NCBI RefSeq assembly: GCF_020731285.1
Contig: NZ_JAJFOW010000010.1
Location: forward strand, 62,001-126,000
DNA length: 64,000 nt
Source: Cohnella baijiui
Lineage (GTDB): Bacteria > Bacillota > Bacilli > Paenibacillales > Paenibacillaceae
Direction: 5' to 3'
Below, one piece after another: positions 17,739 to 27,060 of the stretch (its first letter is position 1; each line of letters starts with the position of its first letter). A program made the position numbers and the translations under genes. The notes beneath the pieces were generated by a model. It saw only the letters and a list, made by a program, of their open reading frames with translations, was not told where the DNA came from and made no database searches.

Positions 17739-17983
17739 GGCGGCGGCTCCTCCCCGGCGGATCGCGACTTCTCATTAGCCTCATCATATCGAGCGGAACG
17801 CCCAATTGCAAAGCGCTCCCGGCAACGGACTAACGCCGAGGTTCGGGCGAATCCGGACGATGCGCAGGAATGAGCCCGTTTCGGACCTTGCGCCACACAA
17901 GTCTCCCTGCCGACCGCTTCGACGCGGCGAATGTGGGCGGCATCGTCTGCATCAAGTTGTTCCGCCCGTTCGGCGCCGGTCGC

Positions 17984-18021
17984 AAAAAGAGACTGCACGC
18001 GATCATCGCTTGCAGCCTCTT
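17984..18021 (-). terminator. Terminator of the ger operon
   Basis: On the minus strand a hairpin (GAGGCTGCAAGCG / CGCGTGCAGTCTC) is followed by TTTTT, 13 bases after the last ger stop. The rest of the 17739-18033 spacer shows nothing else recognisable. Confidence 0.8.
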
Positions 18022-18033
18022 TCCCCGGTTGTT

Positions 18034-19134
18034 TCATGGCGCCCGACAACTTCTATTCCGTTTGAGCTTTCCAACAACAAGCAGCACCAATGGAAGAACG
18101 AACATATTGAGGGGCATCGCTATCGGAACCCAGTAATGCTGCAAATAATTCGAAGACGCTTGCGTGACGTTTTTCGGCAACAAGGCGAGCAACAATACGA
18201 TGGGAGCGTTCAAGATCACCAGTCTTCGCCAACTTTTGATCCCCAACAGCTCCGTCGTTCCATATGCGATGATGAACATATAAAGTGCCAGCTTGATAAA
18301 CACGCTGGCCACCCACGTGATGATCAAGAAAGGATCGAGGTTTTCGACAAACCCGAATAGCGAAATTTTTCGGGTCATTTCAAAAAAGGGATACCACAGC
18401 CGGGGACTCATATGAACGCCAATCGTCGTAATCGTCATGGTCATGGCGATCGTTACGATTGCAGAGGCAATTCCGACTGCCCAATAAACGTAGGTCTTTC
18501 CTTTTTCCGGCTGATACAGAAAGGTGGCAAGCATTAGATATTCGACGCAATGTCCCAGATAGGAGGCGGGAGGCAAAGCGCCCTTGAAGATCGCCGCTGC
18601 CCCGCTGTCTGCAAAAACAGGGAGTAAATTTTTCACGTTCACGTTGTTAAGGCTCGCAAAGAGGACGAGCAGAATCATCACGATGATGACCGGCCCGAGC
18701 ATTTCGCTGCAGCGTCCAATCGATACAATTCCTTTAGAGGAGGATGACGCATAGGTAATAAGGAGGAGCATGACGATCATGATCGCAAGCTTTGGCGTTT
18801 CCGGCATAATCATAACGTTGATGACGTCGGTAAATTGTCGCAGCACGATCGGCGTAATCGTATACCACTGCACCAAATAAACGACCGCAACGAGTTGGCC
18901 AAGACGCTTCCCCAAGACAAATTGACTGATCCGGATGAGATCGTGCCCGGGATAAAGATCGGCTACATTCGTAATAAGCCAAGTCATCAACATGGCGAAA
19001 CCGCCCGCGATTAAGGCCGACATCCACAAGTCCTGCCGAGCAAGCTGAACGGCCGGCGTCAGCGTCATGACCAACGTCATGCCCACATCCATGATTAGAA
19101 TGATCCAAAAAAGCTGAAGACCGGTAATTTTCAT
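18034..19134 (-). CDS. GerAB/GerKB-type spore germination permease
   Basis: The 366-residue protein has about ten membrane helices and the APC-like fold of the germinant receptor B subunit (opening MKITGLQLFWIILIMDVGMT, with YPGHDLIRISQFVLGKRLG after helix 2). In the spore inner membrane it would bind a nutrient germinant. It is the third gene of an A-C-B ordered operon, as in gerK. AGGAG precedes its start. A tail of about ten basic residues follows the last helix. Confidence 0.9.
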   Translation of the reverse strand: MKITGLQLFWIILIMDVGMTLVMTLTPAVQLARQDLWMSALIAGGFAMLMTWLITNVADLYPGHDLIRISQFVLGKRLGQLVAVVYLVQWYTITPIVLRQFTDVINVMIMPETPKLAIMIVMLLLITYASSSSKGIVSIGRCSEMLGPVIIVMILLVLFASLNNVNVKNLLPVFADSGAAAIFKGALPPASYLGHCVEYLMLATFLYQPEKGKTYVYWAVGIASAIVTIAMTMTITTIGVHMSPRLWYPFFEMTRKISLFGFVENLDPFLIITWVASVFIKLALYMFIIAYGTTELLGIKSWRRLVILNAPIVLLLALLPKNVTQASSNYLQHYWVPIAMPLNMFVLPLVLLVVGKLKRNRSCRAP

Positions 19135-19154
19135 CAGGTCTCTCCTATTCGCCG

Positions 19155-20327
19155 TTACTCCAACAAATGTCCCGACTTATTCGTTCTTCCTATGCGTTCC
19201 AAGTTCAGATCCGTATTTACGCGGACATCCATTTGGGGATAGGCTTGGAGCCATGCCCCTTTCTTCAATTTTTTCCACGCTTCCGGATGCTGAACATGCA
19301 GCTCTCTCGCGAATCCGATAACGTCCGACTTGAAGTCCTTTTGCGTTTGCGCGATCAGACCCACGATCTGGTCGTTCAGTTCCCGCAACAACACGCGCTC
19401 TGCCCTGTCATGATCAGGGGGTTTGCTCAGATCCAGGGTGGTATCGTTCGATACGGCTCTGACTGCCGCATGTACAGCAACCTCTGTCCGCAAACGACCT
19501 TGATCCGTAAACGTGCGGATTTTTTTTTGAAAATGAAGGAACTCGACCGTTAGCGTGCCCTTCGTAAATGGCTTCTCAGGCTCCAGCCTTACCGTGAGCT
19601 TCTGCCCCCTGGCTTGGCCATCCATCATTTTGAATGCTTTCAAATGCTCGCCGGAAAGGTAACCGACCAGTTTGTTGTTCCGATAGACCGCCGTTTGATC
19701 AATCTGGAAACCCGTTTCTCCCTCCTTCATGGATGAACGGATGGCGCCGGTGAAGGGCTGAATTTCATGCGTAGAGACAGCGTCAAGAAACTCGTCGATT
19801 TTGACAGCCGTTCCGTATCCTCCGGTTTGGAGCGTTTTCATCCCGATCGCAGGGATGACTTCCATTTGGTACGGGGCTTGCAATAGTTCTTTTGCGGATA
19901 CCCCATGCGTTGTAAGAATATATGAATTGTACCGACTTTCCGGAAATCGAAGCAGGGAGTCGAGAACTTGATCGATGCCGTGACGGGCAAACGATTCGCC
20001 GATAATGACCACTGCCCGATGCCCGAAAAATATTTTTCGCGACAAACGCTCCTGCAACTGGCCGATTAATTCGTGCACGTTTGCTCCTTTTTCCGACACT
20101 GTCATGAACGGGTTCTTCCCCTTCCCGGAGCTTTGAAGCATTCCCGGCATTCCGATGGGAAGGGCGATCTGCAGCGTCAGCTCCACTTGCCCGTCATCCG
20201 TCATATCCGTACCGCTCGCCATGACTAGCGCGATTTCGTCCATTTCTCTGCGATCCCAACAACCGGCCAACATCAGGCAAACGAAGAGGAAGAAGAGAAT
20301 GAATCGGCTATTCCGAGCGCTCCTCAT
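19155..20327 (-). CDS. GerAC/GerKC-type germination lipoprotein
   Basis: The 390-residue lipoprotein is the C subunit of a GerA-type receptor. A short lipoprotein signal ends in LMLAGC with lipidated Cys23, followed by the family hallmark WDRREMDEIALVMASG. The central part includes FFGHRAVVIIGESFARHGID. ATG at 20327 overlaps the stop of the A-subunit gene (ATGA). It should sit on the outer face of the spore inner membrane. Confidence 0.92.
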   Translation of the reverse strand: MRSARNSRFILFFLFVCLMLAGCWDRREMDEIALVMASGTDMTDDGQVELTLQIALPIGMPGMLQSSGKGKNPFMTVSEKGANVHELIGQLQERLSRKIFFGHRAVVIIGESFARHGIDQVLDSLLRFPESRYNSYILTTHGVSAKELLQAPYQMEVIPAIGMKTLQTGGYGTAVKIDEFLDAVSTHEIQPFTGAIRSSMKEGETGFQIDQTAVYRNNKLVGYLSGEHLKAFKMMDGQARGQKLTVRLEPEKPFTKGTLTVEFLHFQKKIRTFTDQGRLRTEVAVHAAVRAVSNDTTLDLSKPPDHDRAERVLLRELNDQIVGLIAQTQKDFKSDVIGFARELHVQHPEAWKKLKKGAWLQAYPQMDVRVNTDLNLERIGRTNKSGHLLE

Positions 20328-21835
20328 CGCTTTTCCAACTCCTTTCGAAGTTGAATATGCTGCTGTCTCTTCGACATGAACTGCCAAGGGGCACGGGCAA
20401 AAACATCCTCCAATCCCGCTCGATTGAAAGGGGCCAATGGCCATAAGTAAGGCAAACCGAGGGATTCCAGTTGGCTGAGATGAATCAAGATCGCAATGAC
20501 GCCGGCGCTTACTCCGTAAAGTCCTAATGTCCCTCCCAATATGACCAACGGAAATCGCAAGATGCTGAAAACTTGGCTCATGCCCGTATGGGGGATCAAA
20601 AACGATGCGATGCCTGTCATCGCCACGACAATAATGATCGGAGCGGATATAATTCCTGCTTGCACAGCCGCCTGTCCGATCACGAGCGCGCCTACGATAC
20701 TGATGGTTTGACCGACTGGACGGGGCAGACGTACACCGGCTTCCCGAAGCGCCTCGAACGTCGCTTCCATCATCAAGATTTCGATCATGGCCGGAAACGG
20801 AACAATTTCTCTTGCATTCGCCAGGCTTAATGCCAGACTGGTCGGGATCATCTCCTGATGGAACGTCGTGATCGCCACATAAACGGAGGGAAGAACAAGC
20901 GCGAAGAACGCGAATAAAAATCGGAGCCACCTTAGTACCGTTCCAAAAAGGAAGCTCATGTAATAATCTTCGACCGACTGAAATCCATACCAGAACGTGA
21001 TGGGCATGAGAAGCGTCATCGGCGTCCCATTCACAAGCACCAACACTCTTCCAACGACCAGAGAGGCGGCGGCCGTATCGGGGCGTTCGGTTGCCTGCGA
21101 AGTGGGAAAAGGGGAGTAGGGGTGGTCTCTTACTAATTCCTCTATATATCCGGACTCGATGACGGTGTCCATGTCGATTTTCGAAATGCGATTTTTGATT
21201 TCTTCCACTAAGCTCTGTACGGCATAACCCTCTACATACACCACCGCAACATCGGTTTTACTAAGCTTGCCGACGGTCAATCGCTCGATTTTCAATTGTG
21301 GACTCCGAATAATTTGCCGAAGAAGAGCCAGATTAACCGATAAATCCTCGACAAATCCGTACCGGGGCCCCCGGATGACGGCCTCCGTTTTCGGTTCTTC
21401 CAATTGCCGATGCTTTTGGTTCGTGAGCGGAATGGCTAACGCCGTTTGATGAGAATCGAAAAATAACACAACGCCGCTATAAATGACACGATGAACGACC
21501 TCTTCCAACGATTCCAGAATTTCAGGGGGAGCGGTAAACGGCAATATCACCTTCAGCCGCTCAGGCAGCCCGACCGCATTCTCGGTTGCTTTCGAATCCC
21601 ATTTCTGCAGCGGTTCGAGAACGCCCTCGTTCCATTGGGACTCGTCAATAAGGACGCTTAAATACACGGCCAGACAAGTGATCGAATCGGACAAGGAAAA
21701 CCTACGGATGACTAGATCCGAGCACTTCTCAAAAGCAGCGAGAATATTGGCTTCATTGACTTTCAGATCGCCGGAGATTTTTAGGGGTTCAATCGATTGT
21801 TCGGAAGCGTTTGTCCTTTTCGCTTTTATTCTCAT
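20324..21835 (-). CDS. GerAA/GerKA-type spore germination protein
   Basis: The 503-residue A subunit of a germinant receptor has a long hydrophilic N-terminal domain (about 260 residues) followed by membrane segments. Typical marks are FDSHQTALAI, the hallmark ERPDTAAASLVVGRVLVLVNGTP, and RFLFAFFALVLPSVYVAITTFHQEMIP. The start is taken as the second of two adjacent ATGs (21835), with AAGGTG 6 bases upstream. It is first in an A-C-B operon. Recognised amino acids or sugars cannot be predicted. The operon looks less GC-rich than its neighbours. Confidence 0.9.
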   Translation of the reverse strand: MRIKAKRTNASEQSIEPLKISGDLKVNEANILAAFEKCSDLVIRRFSLSDSITCLAVYLSVLIDESQWNEGVLEPLQKWDSKATENAVGLPERLKVILPFTAPPEILESLEEVVHRVIYSGVVLFFDSHQTALAIPLTNQKHRQLEEPKTEAVIRGPRYGFVEDLSVNLALLRQIIRSPQLKIERLTVGKLSKTDVAVVYVEGYAVQSLVEEIKNRISKIDMDTVIESGYIEELVRDHPYSPFPTSQATERPDTAAASLVVGRVLVLVNGTPMTLLMPITFWYGFQSVEDYYMSFLFGTVLRWLRFLFAFFALVLPSVYVAITTFHQEMIPTSLALSLANAREIVPFPAMIEILMMEATFEALREAGVRLPRPVGQTISIVGALVIGQAAVQAGIISAPIIIVVAMTGIASFLIPHTGMSQVFSILRFPLVILGGTLGLYGVSAGVIAILIHLSQLESLGLPYLWPLAPFNRAGLEDVFARAPWQFMSKRQQHIQLRKELEKR

Positions 21836-21967
21836 CATGCGCACCTTAGCGTCGTTTTGGAAACCATCTTCATCTTTCCCATGTATTCTCCATTTATGTA
21901 TGTCAAGCTTTAGGTGTCCACGAATAGGCACCCAGCAGAACAAAGCTGTAGGAAATGGAGCAGATAA

Positions 21968-22051
21968 ATGGATCAGGTCAGGAAAATAGTCGGATTATTA
22001 ATCATTGTCGCGATCTCGGGTATGGTTCTTTACTATGCCGTTGCCGATTGA
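21968..22051 (+). CDS. 27-residue single-helix membrane peptide
   Basis: The reading frame encodes 27 residues: a short basic N-terminus (MDQVRK), one membrane helix of about 17 hydrophobic residues, and a tyrosine pair near an acidic end (YYAVAD). GGAG lies 7 bases before the ATG, a normal Shine-Dalgarno spacing. It is divergent from the ger operon and convergent with the PhyH gene, ending 40 bases before that gene's terminator. No family is recognised. Translation is unproven, but the site, composition and stop placement are those of a real small membrane protein. Confidence 0.5.
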   Translation: MDQVRKIVGLLIIVAISGMVLYYAVAD

Positions 22052-22090
22052 GCGACGACGAAAATGAATCGCAGACGACTGGACGAACGG

Positions 22091-22116
22091 AAAAACCGCC
22101 GGGAGATCCCGGCGGT
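22091..22116 (-). terminator. Terminator of the PhyH-family gene
   Basis: On the minus strand ACCGCCGGGA and TCCCGGCGGT form a stem with a two-base loop followed by TTTTT. Confidence 0.85.
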
Positions 22117-22137
22117 CCGTTCGTTTAAGCTTTGCAG

Positions 22138-22875
22138 TCATGCGTTGACGAAGGCGCTCCCCGCGATGTTTTTCCCCCGCGCGAGCCATACCTTGAAGCC
22201 CGGATTTTTCTCCGGAATGACGAGCGCTTCGGTGGAAAAGTACCGCATCGTGTAGCCGCAGCGGCGATAAGGGCTTTTGTTCGGCGCCGCCCCGTGGATA
22301 ATCCGCGAGTCGTGCAGCGAGCACTCGCCCGGCTCCAGCTCGAAGTAGACGGCTTTGTTCTCGTCCACGTTTTTGATTTGCGTCGCGAACAGATTCGTCC
22401 GGCTGTCGATGTCTTCATAGTCGGAGAAGCCGTTGTCGTGCGTGCCGGGAATGACGCGCATGCAGCCGTTCTCCTTCCAGCTCCGGTCGATGGCGAGCCA
22501 GACGGTGACGATCTTGTCGAAGGCGCTGAGCCTGCCGTTCCAGTAGGCGGAGTCCTCGTGCCACGGCGTCGCGCGGCCTACGAACGGATCCTTGCATATG
22601 AAGTGGCTCGACCACAATCCGATGTTCGGGCCGATGAGCGGCTCGACCAGGTCAAGCACCTCGTCGCTCAGCAAATAGTCGAGCAGCCGCTCGTCGCGGA
22701 AGTGCGGCGTATCCAGCTCGTCCGAAAGCTTGCTCCCCTTTAGCGCGAGCTGCTCTTCGAAAATGTCGGTTAGGCCTTTCATCTTTTCGGGTCCGAACAG
22801 CGGTTTTTTGTGCAGCAGGTAGCCCTGCTCCCGATAATGCCGCGTTTGTTCCGGCGTGAGTGCGGGTACGGTCAT
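22138..22875 (-). CDS. Phytanoyl-CoA dioxygenase (PhyH) family oxygenase
   Basis: The 245-residue enzyme should be a non-haem Fe(II)/2-oxoglutarate oxygenase. The facial triad is seen as His106 and Asp108 in TPWHEDSAYW and His194 in SRIIHGAAPN, with arginines 204-205 in the SPYRRCGYTMRY segment placed to bind 2-oxoglutarate. Substrate unknown; in related bacteria such genes occur beside AraC regulators and sugar genes. Here an AraC gene diverges from it 168 bases away and may control it. A second PhyH protein at 45443 has only family-level resemblance. AGGAG precedes the ATG. Confidence 0.85.
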   Translation of the reverse strand: MTVPALTPEQTRHYREQGYLLHKKPLFGPEKMKGLTDIFEEQLALKGSKLSDELDTPHFRDERLLDYLLSDEVLDLVEPLIGPNIGLWSSHFICKDPFVGRATPWHEDSAYWNGRLSAFDKIVTVWLAIDRSWKENGCMRVIPGTHDNGFSDYEDIDSRTNLFATQIKNVDENKAVYFELEPGECSLHDSRIIHGAAPNKSPYRRCGYTMRYFSTEALVIPEKNPGFKVWLARGKNIAGSAFVNA

Positions 22876-23042
22876 CTTCGCTCTTCTCCTCTCGGCGTTA
22901 AATCTGCGATATCGCTTGATTTCATTGTAGGACTTTCAGCCTGCATGCGCTTCCAGTCTGTTCGGAAAAAATACGCTTATCTTCCGGTCTTGATGAATAT
23001 GCGTTACAATCGCAGGGAGGACCGAAGAGGAGGTGCGATGCC

Positions 23043-23912
23043 TTGAGCGCCGAACGGGGCTACCCGGATCGCCTGACCATCGACCAGTATATGGCCGACG
23101 CAGCCTACTGTCTGTTCCGCCAGTCGCTGCCCGGCCGGGTATCGCTGCACTGGCACGAATTTTACGAGCTGACCTTCGTTCTCTCCGGCGAAGGGATCAA
23201 CACGGTCAACGGCAAGGACGTTCCGCTGCGCGAGGGAAGCTTGTTCCTGCTCACGCCCGCCGACTTTCACGAGATCCGGCCGGTCGGCGGCCGGCCGCTG
23301 GAGCTGTACAACCTGATCTACCGCGAGGAGTGCATGGACCCGGAGCTGCGCGGCCTGCTCCTCGCACCGGACTGCCTCCGCCTTGCCGAGCTGGACGAGC
23401 ATGCGGCGGCCGCGACCGCCGAGGCGTTCGCCCTGATCGAAGCCGAATCGCGCCGGGACGCGCCGGATATCGGCTCGCGCCTGCTGTTCCGCGGCGCGCT
23501 CGACCGGATCCTCGTCGCCCTGTATCGCCATGCCGAGCCCGGCGGCGCCCGCGATCGCGAAGCGGAAGCGGCCGGCCGGCATCCCGGCAGCGTCCAGCCG
23601 GCGCTGCTCTACATTCATCACCACTTCCGCGAGCCGATCTCGCTGCAGGACGCCGCCCGGCAGGCCGGTTTGTCGCCCCACTACTTCAGCGAGCGCTTCC
23701 GCCGGACGACCGGCTCGACGTTCCAGCATTATTTGCTGCATTTGCGCCTGCAGTACGCGCGCTCCCTGCTGCGGGCCTCGGCGCTGCCGGTGTCCGAGAT
23801 CTGCTTCGTCTCCGGCTTCAATACGCTCGCCCATTTCGAGAAAATGTACAAGCGGCGCTACGGGCATCCGCCGAACGCGGGACGATCGGACGGGCGGACG
23901 GCGCGTTCGTAG
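23043..23912 (+). CDS. AraC-family transcriptional regulator (cupin sensor + HTH)
   Basis: The 289-residue regulator has an N-terminal cupin (HWHEFYELTFVLSGEGINTVNGKD, with the LTPADFHEI turn) for effector binding and a C-terminal double helix-turn-helix of about 100 residues (SLQDAARQAGLSPHYFSERF and CFVSGFNTLAHFEKMYKRRYG). A TTG start at 23043 is supported by GAGGAGGT 8 bases upstream; no ATG is suitably placed. It is divergent from the PhyH oxygenase gene, its likely target. Confidence 0.88.
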   Translation: MSAERGYPDRLTIDQYMADAAYCLFRQSLPGRVSLHWHEFYELTFVLSGEGINTVNGKDVPLREGSLFLLTPADFHEIRPVGGRPLELYNLIYREECMDPELRGLLLAPDCLRLAELDEHAAAATAEAFALIEAESRRDAPDIGSRLLFRGALDRILVALYRHAEPGGARDREAEAAGRHPGSVQPALLYIHHHFREPISLQDAARQAGLSPHYFSERFRRTTGSTFQHYLLHLRLQYARSLLRASALPVSEICFVSGFNTLAHFEKMYKRRYGHPPNAGRSDGRTARS

Positions 23913-24037
23913 CCGGTGCGTTTCCGTTTCCGATTTTTGCATGCCTTCTTCCCTAACGGGGCCCAAATTAGGTACAATAAGAGAGGGTTGTCCGCAGGGA
24001 CGGCGCTACATTTTTCAAGGAAAAGGATAATTCGAAT

Positions 24038-25228
24038 ATGATCATTCAACCGAAAACGCGCGGCTTCATCTGCACGACCGCGCATCCGGACGGATGCGCC
24101 GCCCAAGTGCAGCGGCAAGTGGAATACGTTCAGTCGCAACCGGCCGTCGAAGGCCCCCGCAATGTGCTCGTCATCGGCGCCTCGACCGGCTACGGTCTCG
24201 CCTCGCGGATCGTCGCGTCGTTCGCCTCAGGCGCGAATACGATCGGCGTCTACTTCGACAAGCCCGCCGAAGGCGCGCGCACCGCGTCGGCCGGCTGGTA
24301 CAACTCGGCGGCATTCGAACAGGCGGCGGCCGAAGCCGGCCGCAAGTCGTTCAGCATCGTCGGGGACGCTTTCTCCGACGAGATCAAGGCGAAGACGATC
24401 GACCTGATCAAGCGCGAGTTCGGCGCCGTCGACCTCGTCGTCTACAGCGTCGCTTCGCCGCGCCGCACCCATCCGAAGACGGGCGAGACGTTCGCGTCGG
24501 TCATCAAGCCGCTCGGGGACACTTACTCGAACAAGACGGTCAACTTCCATACCGGCGAAGTAACGACCGCCTCCATCGAGACCGCCACCGAAGACGAAGT
24601 GCGGCAGACGATCGCCGTCATGGGCGGCGAAGACTGGCAGATGTGGATCGATGCCCTGCAGGACGCCGGTGCGCTGGCGAGCGGCGCGACCACGGTCGCC
24701 TACACGTACATCGGACCCGAAATTACGCACGCCGTCTACCGCGAAGGGACGATCGGCCGCGCGAAGGAAGACCTCGAAGCGACGGGCCTTCGCCTGAACG
24801 CGCAGCTCTCCGAGACCGGGGGCCGCGCGTTCGTCTCCGTGAACAAGGCGCTCGTCACCCAGTCGAGCTCCGCGATTCCGGTCGTGCCGCTGTACATCTC
24901 CGTGCTCTACAAGGTGATGAAGGAGCGCGATCTGCACGAAGGCTGCATCGAGCAGATGTACCGCCTCTTCTCCGAGCGCCTGTACGGCGCGTCTCCGACG
25001 CCGGTCGACGACAAAGGCCGCATCCGGATCGACGATTGGGAGATGCGTCCCGAGATCCAGGCCGAAGTCGCCCGGCTTTGGGCCGAGCTGACGACGGACA
25101 ACGTCTACGCGCTGTCCGATCTGGAAGGCTACCGCAAAGAGTTCTTCCAGCTGTTCGGCTTTGAGACGGACGGCATCGACTACGAAGCCGATGCCGATCC
25201 GGAAGTCGCCATTCCGAACCAGCAATAA
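24038..25228 (+). CDS. fabV: Trans-2-enoyl-ACP/CoA reductase FabV (TER family)
   Basis: FabV reduces the trans-2 double bond of enoyl-ACP (or enoyl-CoA) with NADH, the last step of fatty acid elongation. The 396-residue protein has the nucleotide site GASTGYG at 47-53 and the family's catalytic Tyr-X8-Lys: Tyr234 and Lys243 in AVYREGTIGRAK. The spacing differs from FabI (Tyr-X6-Lys) and marks FabV, which is typically less sensitive to triclosan. It stands alone between an AraC gene and a bidirectional terminator, away from fab genes, so it may be an accessory isozyme. Confidence 0.93.
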   Translation: MIIQPKTRGFICTTAHPDGCAAQVQRQVEYVQSQPAVEGPRNVLVIGASTGYGLASRIVASFASGANTIGVYFDKPAEGARTASAGWYNSAAFEQAAAEAGRKSFSIVGDAFSDEIKAKTIDLIKREFGAVDLVVYSVASPRRTHPKTGETFASVIKPLGDTYSNKTVNFHTGEVTTASIETATEDEVRQTIAVMGGEDWQMWIDALQDAGALASGATTVAYTYIGPEITHAVYREGTIGRAKEDLEATGLRLNAQLSETGGRAFVSVNKALVTQSSSAIPVVPLYISVLYKVMKERDLHEGCIEQMYRLFSERLYGASPTPVDDKGRIRIDDWEMRPEIQAEVARLWAELTTDNVYALSDLEGYRKEFFQLFGFETDGIDYEADADPEVAIPNQQ

Positions 25229-25244
25229 TTTCCCGCCATACGGC

Positions 25245-25294
25245 AAAAGGGCGCGCCGCCCGGGTCCATCGGATCCGGCATCGGCGCGCTCTTT
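25245..25294. terminator. Bidirectional terminator between fabV and the GH16 gene
   Basis: AAAAGGGCGCGCCG and CGGCGCGCTCTTTT form a long stem with T runs on both strands, between two convergent genes. Confidence 0.85.
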
Positions 25295-25304
25295 TCTTCT
25301 CCCG

Positions 25305-26714
25305 CTATTCCTTTTCCTGCACCCCGTCTACGAACGATACGCCTTCGGTCCGGTACTGCCGGACCGCCGCCGAGACTTCGGCGGGCGTCAAGGCCCGGTC
25401 CTGTGCATGGTACACCCAATCCACATCCATGACGTAAGACCGCTTTTTGCCGCTTTCGAGCAGGCCTTCCGGCAGGAACCACAGGTTGAAGTGGATCGCC
25501 ATGTCCTGGCGGGGATAGTACTTGCCCCCATGCGTGGACAGCCGCTTGCCGTCGACGTAATAGGTGATCTGACCTCCGGACACCGTCATGACGAGCTCGT
25601 GCCAGCCCGCGTAGCCGCCCGGGTGGTAGTCCTGCTCCGTATCCTGGCGCCACGGCTCGCTGCGGTAGGTAAACCAGGACGTATGCCAGAGCGCCGGCTG
25701 GTCGACGCCCCACCCGCCGTTCGGCAGCAGCTCGAAATCCAGCTCGCTGTAGAGCGGATCGTCGTCCCGCGCCATCGGCGAAATCGTGAAAAACGTCTGC
25801 ACGATCCCGTCGCCGTCCGGGCCGGACACGGGCTTGTCCGTAAAGCGGACCCGGGCGGCGTACGTCCCTTCCCGGAACTTGGTCGCCGTCGTATAGATTT
25901 CCCCTTGGCGCGTCCCTTTGCCCTTCCCGTCCGTCTCGGCCGTCAGCCGCGCCAGCCGGTTGCCCGCGCCCGCGGGATCGGGCACGAACACGACCTGCCC
26001 GGTCCCCCACGACACGCCGCGGGGACCGGGACCGCCGCTATACGTCCGCACCCTCCAGCCGTGCTGGCCGAGCTTCTCATCCCGGGCGTCCGTATAGCTG
26101 AAATCGTCAAACAGCGCGCGTTTCACCTGCAGCGCGCCGCCTTCCGTTCGGGCGGAGCTCGCCGTGCCCCATACTTCCGCTTCGACGTAGTGGTTGAAGC
26201 CGTTCGCGCTGCTCCCGTTCGAGTAGAACCGCACGTAGCGCGCGCGGACGGCAGGGAACCGCACGCGCAAGCCGTCCGCCGACTCCGCGTACTGCGAGTT
26301 CTCGCCCCGTCCGAAGCCGACGCTGTTGTCCCGGTCGTTGTTAAACACCGTCGTCACGCCCGTCCGGAACGCCGGATCGTCGGACAGCCGGATAACGACG
26401 TCCCGATACGTCCGGCCGTCGGCGTAATAGTGCCAAAGCTTGATCTTGGCGACATCGAACGACTTGCCTAAGTCAATCTGCACCCACTGCACGCCGCTTG
26501 AGACGCTCGCGTAGTCGGCGCTGCTCTTCGTTCCGTCCGTCAGCACGGCGCCGCCGCGAAAATCCGCGTAACCGGCCTTTGCCGGCTTGCCCGCCGCCAG
26601 ATTCACCAGCGGCTCCGCATGCGCCTTGGGCCAGGAGGCAACCCCCGACAGCAGCGCGATCGCCGCCGCCAGGCGCAGGGCGCCCCGTTTCCATCCATAA
26701 TTCCGTTCGCTCAT
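25305..26714 (-). CDS. Secreted GH16-family endo-beta-glucanase with N-terminal F5/8 type C domain
   Basis: A signal peptide (basic SERNYGWKR, hydrophobic core, cleavage near AHA-33) shows export. Residues ~36-183 look like a discoidin/F5-8C carbohydrate-binding module (VNLAAGKPAKA, GVQWVQIDLGK, ARYVRFYSNGS). Residues ~200-455 are a GH16 beta-jelly roll with the catalytic cluster SELDFELLPNG: nucleophile Glu324, Asp326, acid/base Glu328. Target could be a beta-1,3- or mixed-linkage glucan, or a galactan. MSERN is preferred as start: GGAGG lies 5 bases upstream. A promoter overlapped by a palindrome precedes it. Confidence 0.85.
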   Translation of the reverse strand: MSERNYGWKRGALRLAAAIALLSGVASWPKAHAEPLVNLAAGKPAKAGYADFRGGAVLTDGTKSSADYASVSSGVQWVQIDLGKSFDVAKIKLWHYYADGRTYRDVVIRLSDDPAFRTGVTTVFNNDRDNSVGFGRGENSQYAESADGLRVRFPAVRARYVRFYSNGSSANGFNHYVEAEVWGTASSARTEGGALQVKRALFDDFSYTDARDEKLGQHGWRVRTYSGGPGPRGVSWGTGQVVFVPDPAGAGNRLARLTAETDGKGKGTRQGEIYTTATKFREGTYAARVRFTDKPVSGPDGDGIVQTFFTISPMARDDDPLYSELDFELLPNGGWGVDQPALWHTSWFTYRSEPWRQDTEQDYHPGGYAGWHELVMTVSGGQITYYVDGKRLSTHGGKYYPRQDMAIHFNLWFLPEGLLESGKKRSYVMDVDWVYHAQDRALTPAEVSAAVRQYRTEGVSFVDGVQEKE

Positions 26715-26793
26715 TCGCCCCTCCATCTCTCGTTGCCTGCGGCCGTTCCGCCGCCTTGACGTCCGTCTGTCCTCCTCCGCGAAATTTTCATCT

Positions 26794-26822
26794 AGAATAG
26801 GCGATCCATTCCGGTTTGTAAA
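26794..26822 (-). promoter_or_regulatory. Promoter of the GH16 gene
   Basis: On the minus strand TTTACA (26822-26817) and TATTCT (26799-26794) are 17 bases apart, about 80 bases upstream of the GH16 start. Confidence 0.6.
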
Positions 26823-26826
26823 CCGG
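26811..26826. promoter_or_regulatory. Candidate operator at the GH16 promoter
   Basis: CCGGTTT and AAACCGG form a perfect inverted repeat with a 2-base centre, covering the -35 hexamer. The regulator is unknown. The remainder of the 26715-27060 spacer holds the GH78 terminator and nothing else seen. Confidence 0.5.
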
Positions 26827-26965
26827 ACCAGAAGACTAGGACCCGGGCGGACTTCCCCGCGCTTCCGGGAAAATCGTTCGCGGTTTCGCCTTCAAGACAA
26901 GCAGGCACGCGACGTCTCCCGCGGGTCTCGAAGCCGTTTAGCTTCTTTCTAGGGATCGGACTGCA

Positions 26966-27024
26966 CAAAAAAACCGTCCCTTCGAAATGGCGGGATTCAC
27001 CTCCATTTGGCAAAGGGACGGTTT
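26966..27024 (-). terminator. Terminator of the GH78 gene
   Basis: AAACCGTCCCTT and AAGGGACGGTTT form a 12-bp stem around a long loop. On the minus strand it is followed by TTTTTTT-rich sequence. Confidence 0.8.
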
Positions 27025-27060
27025 GGTTGCGTTTGAAGAAGTCATCTTTTTACAAGGAGG

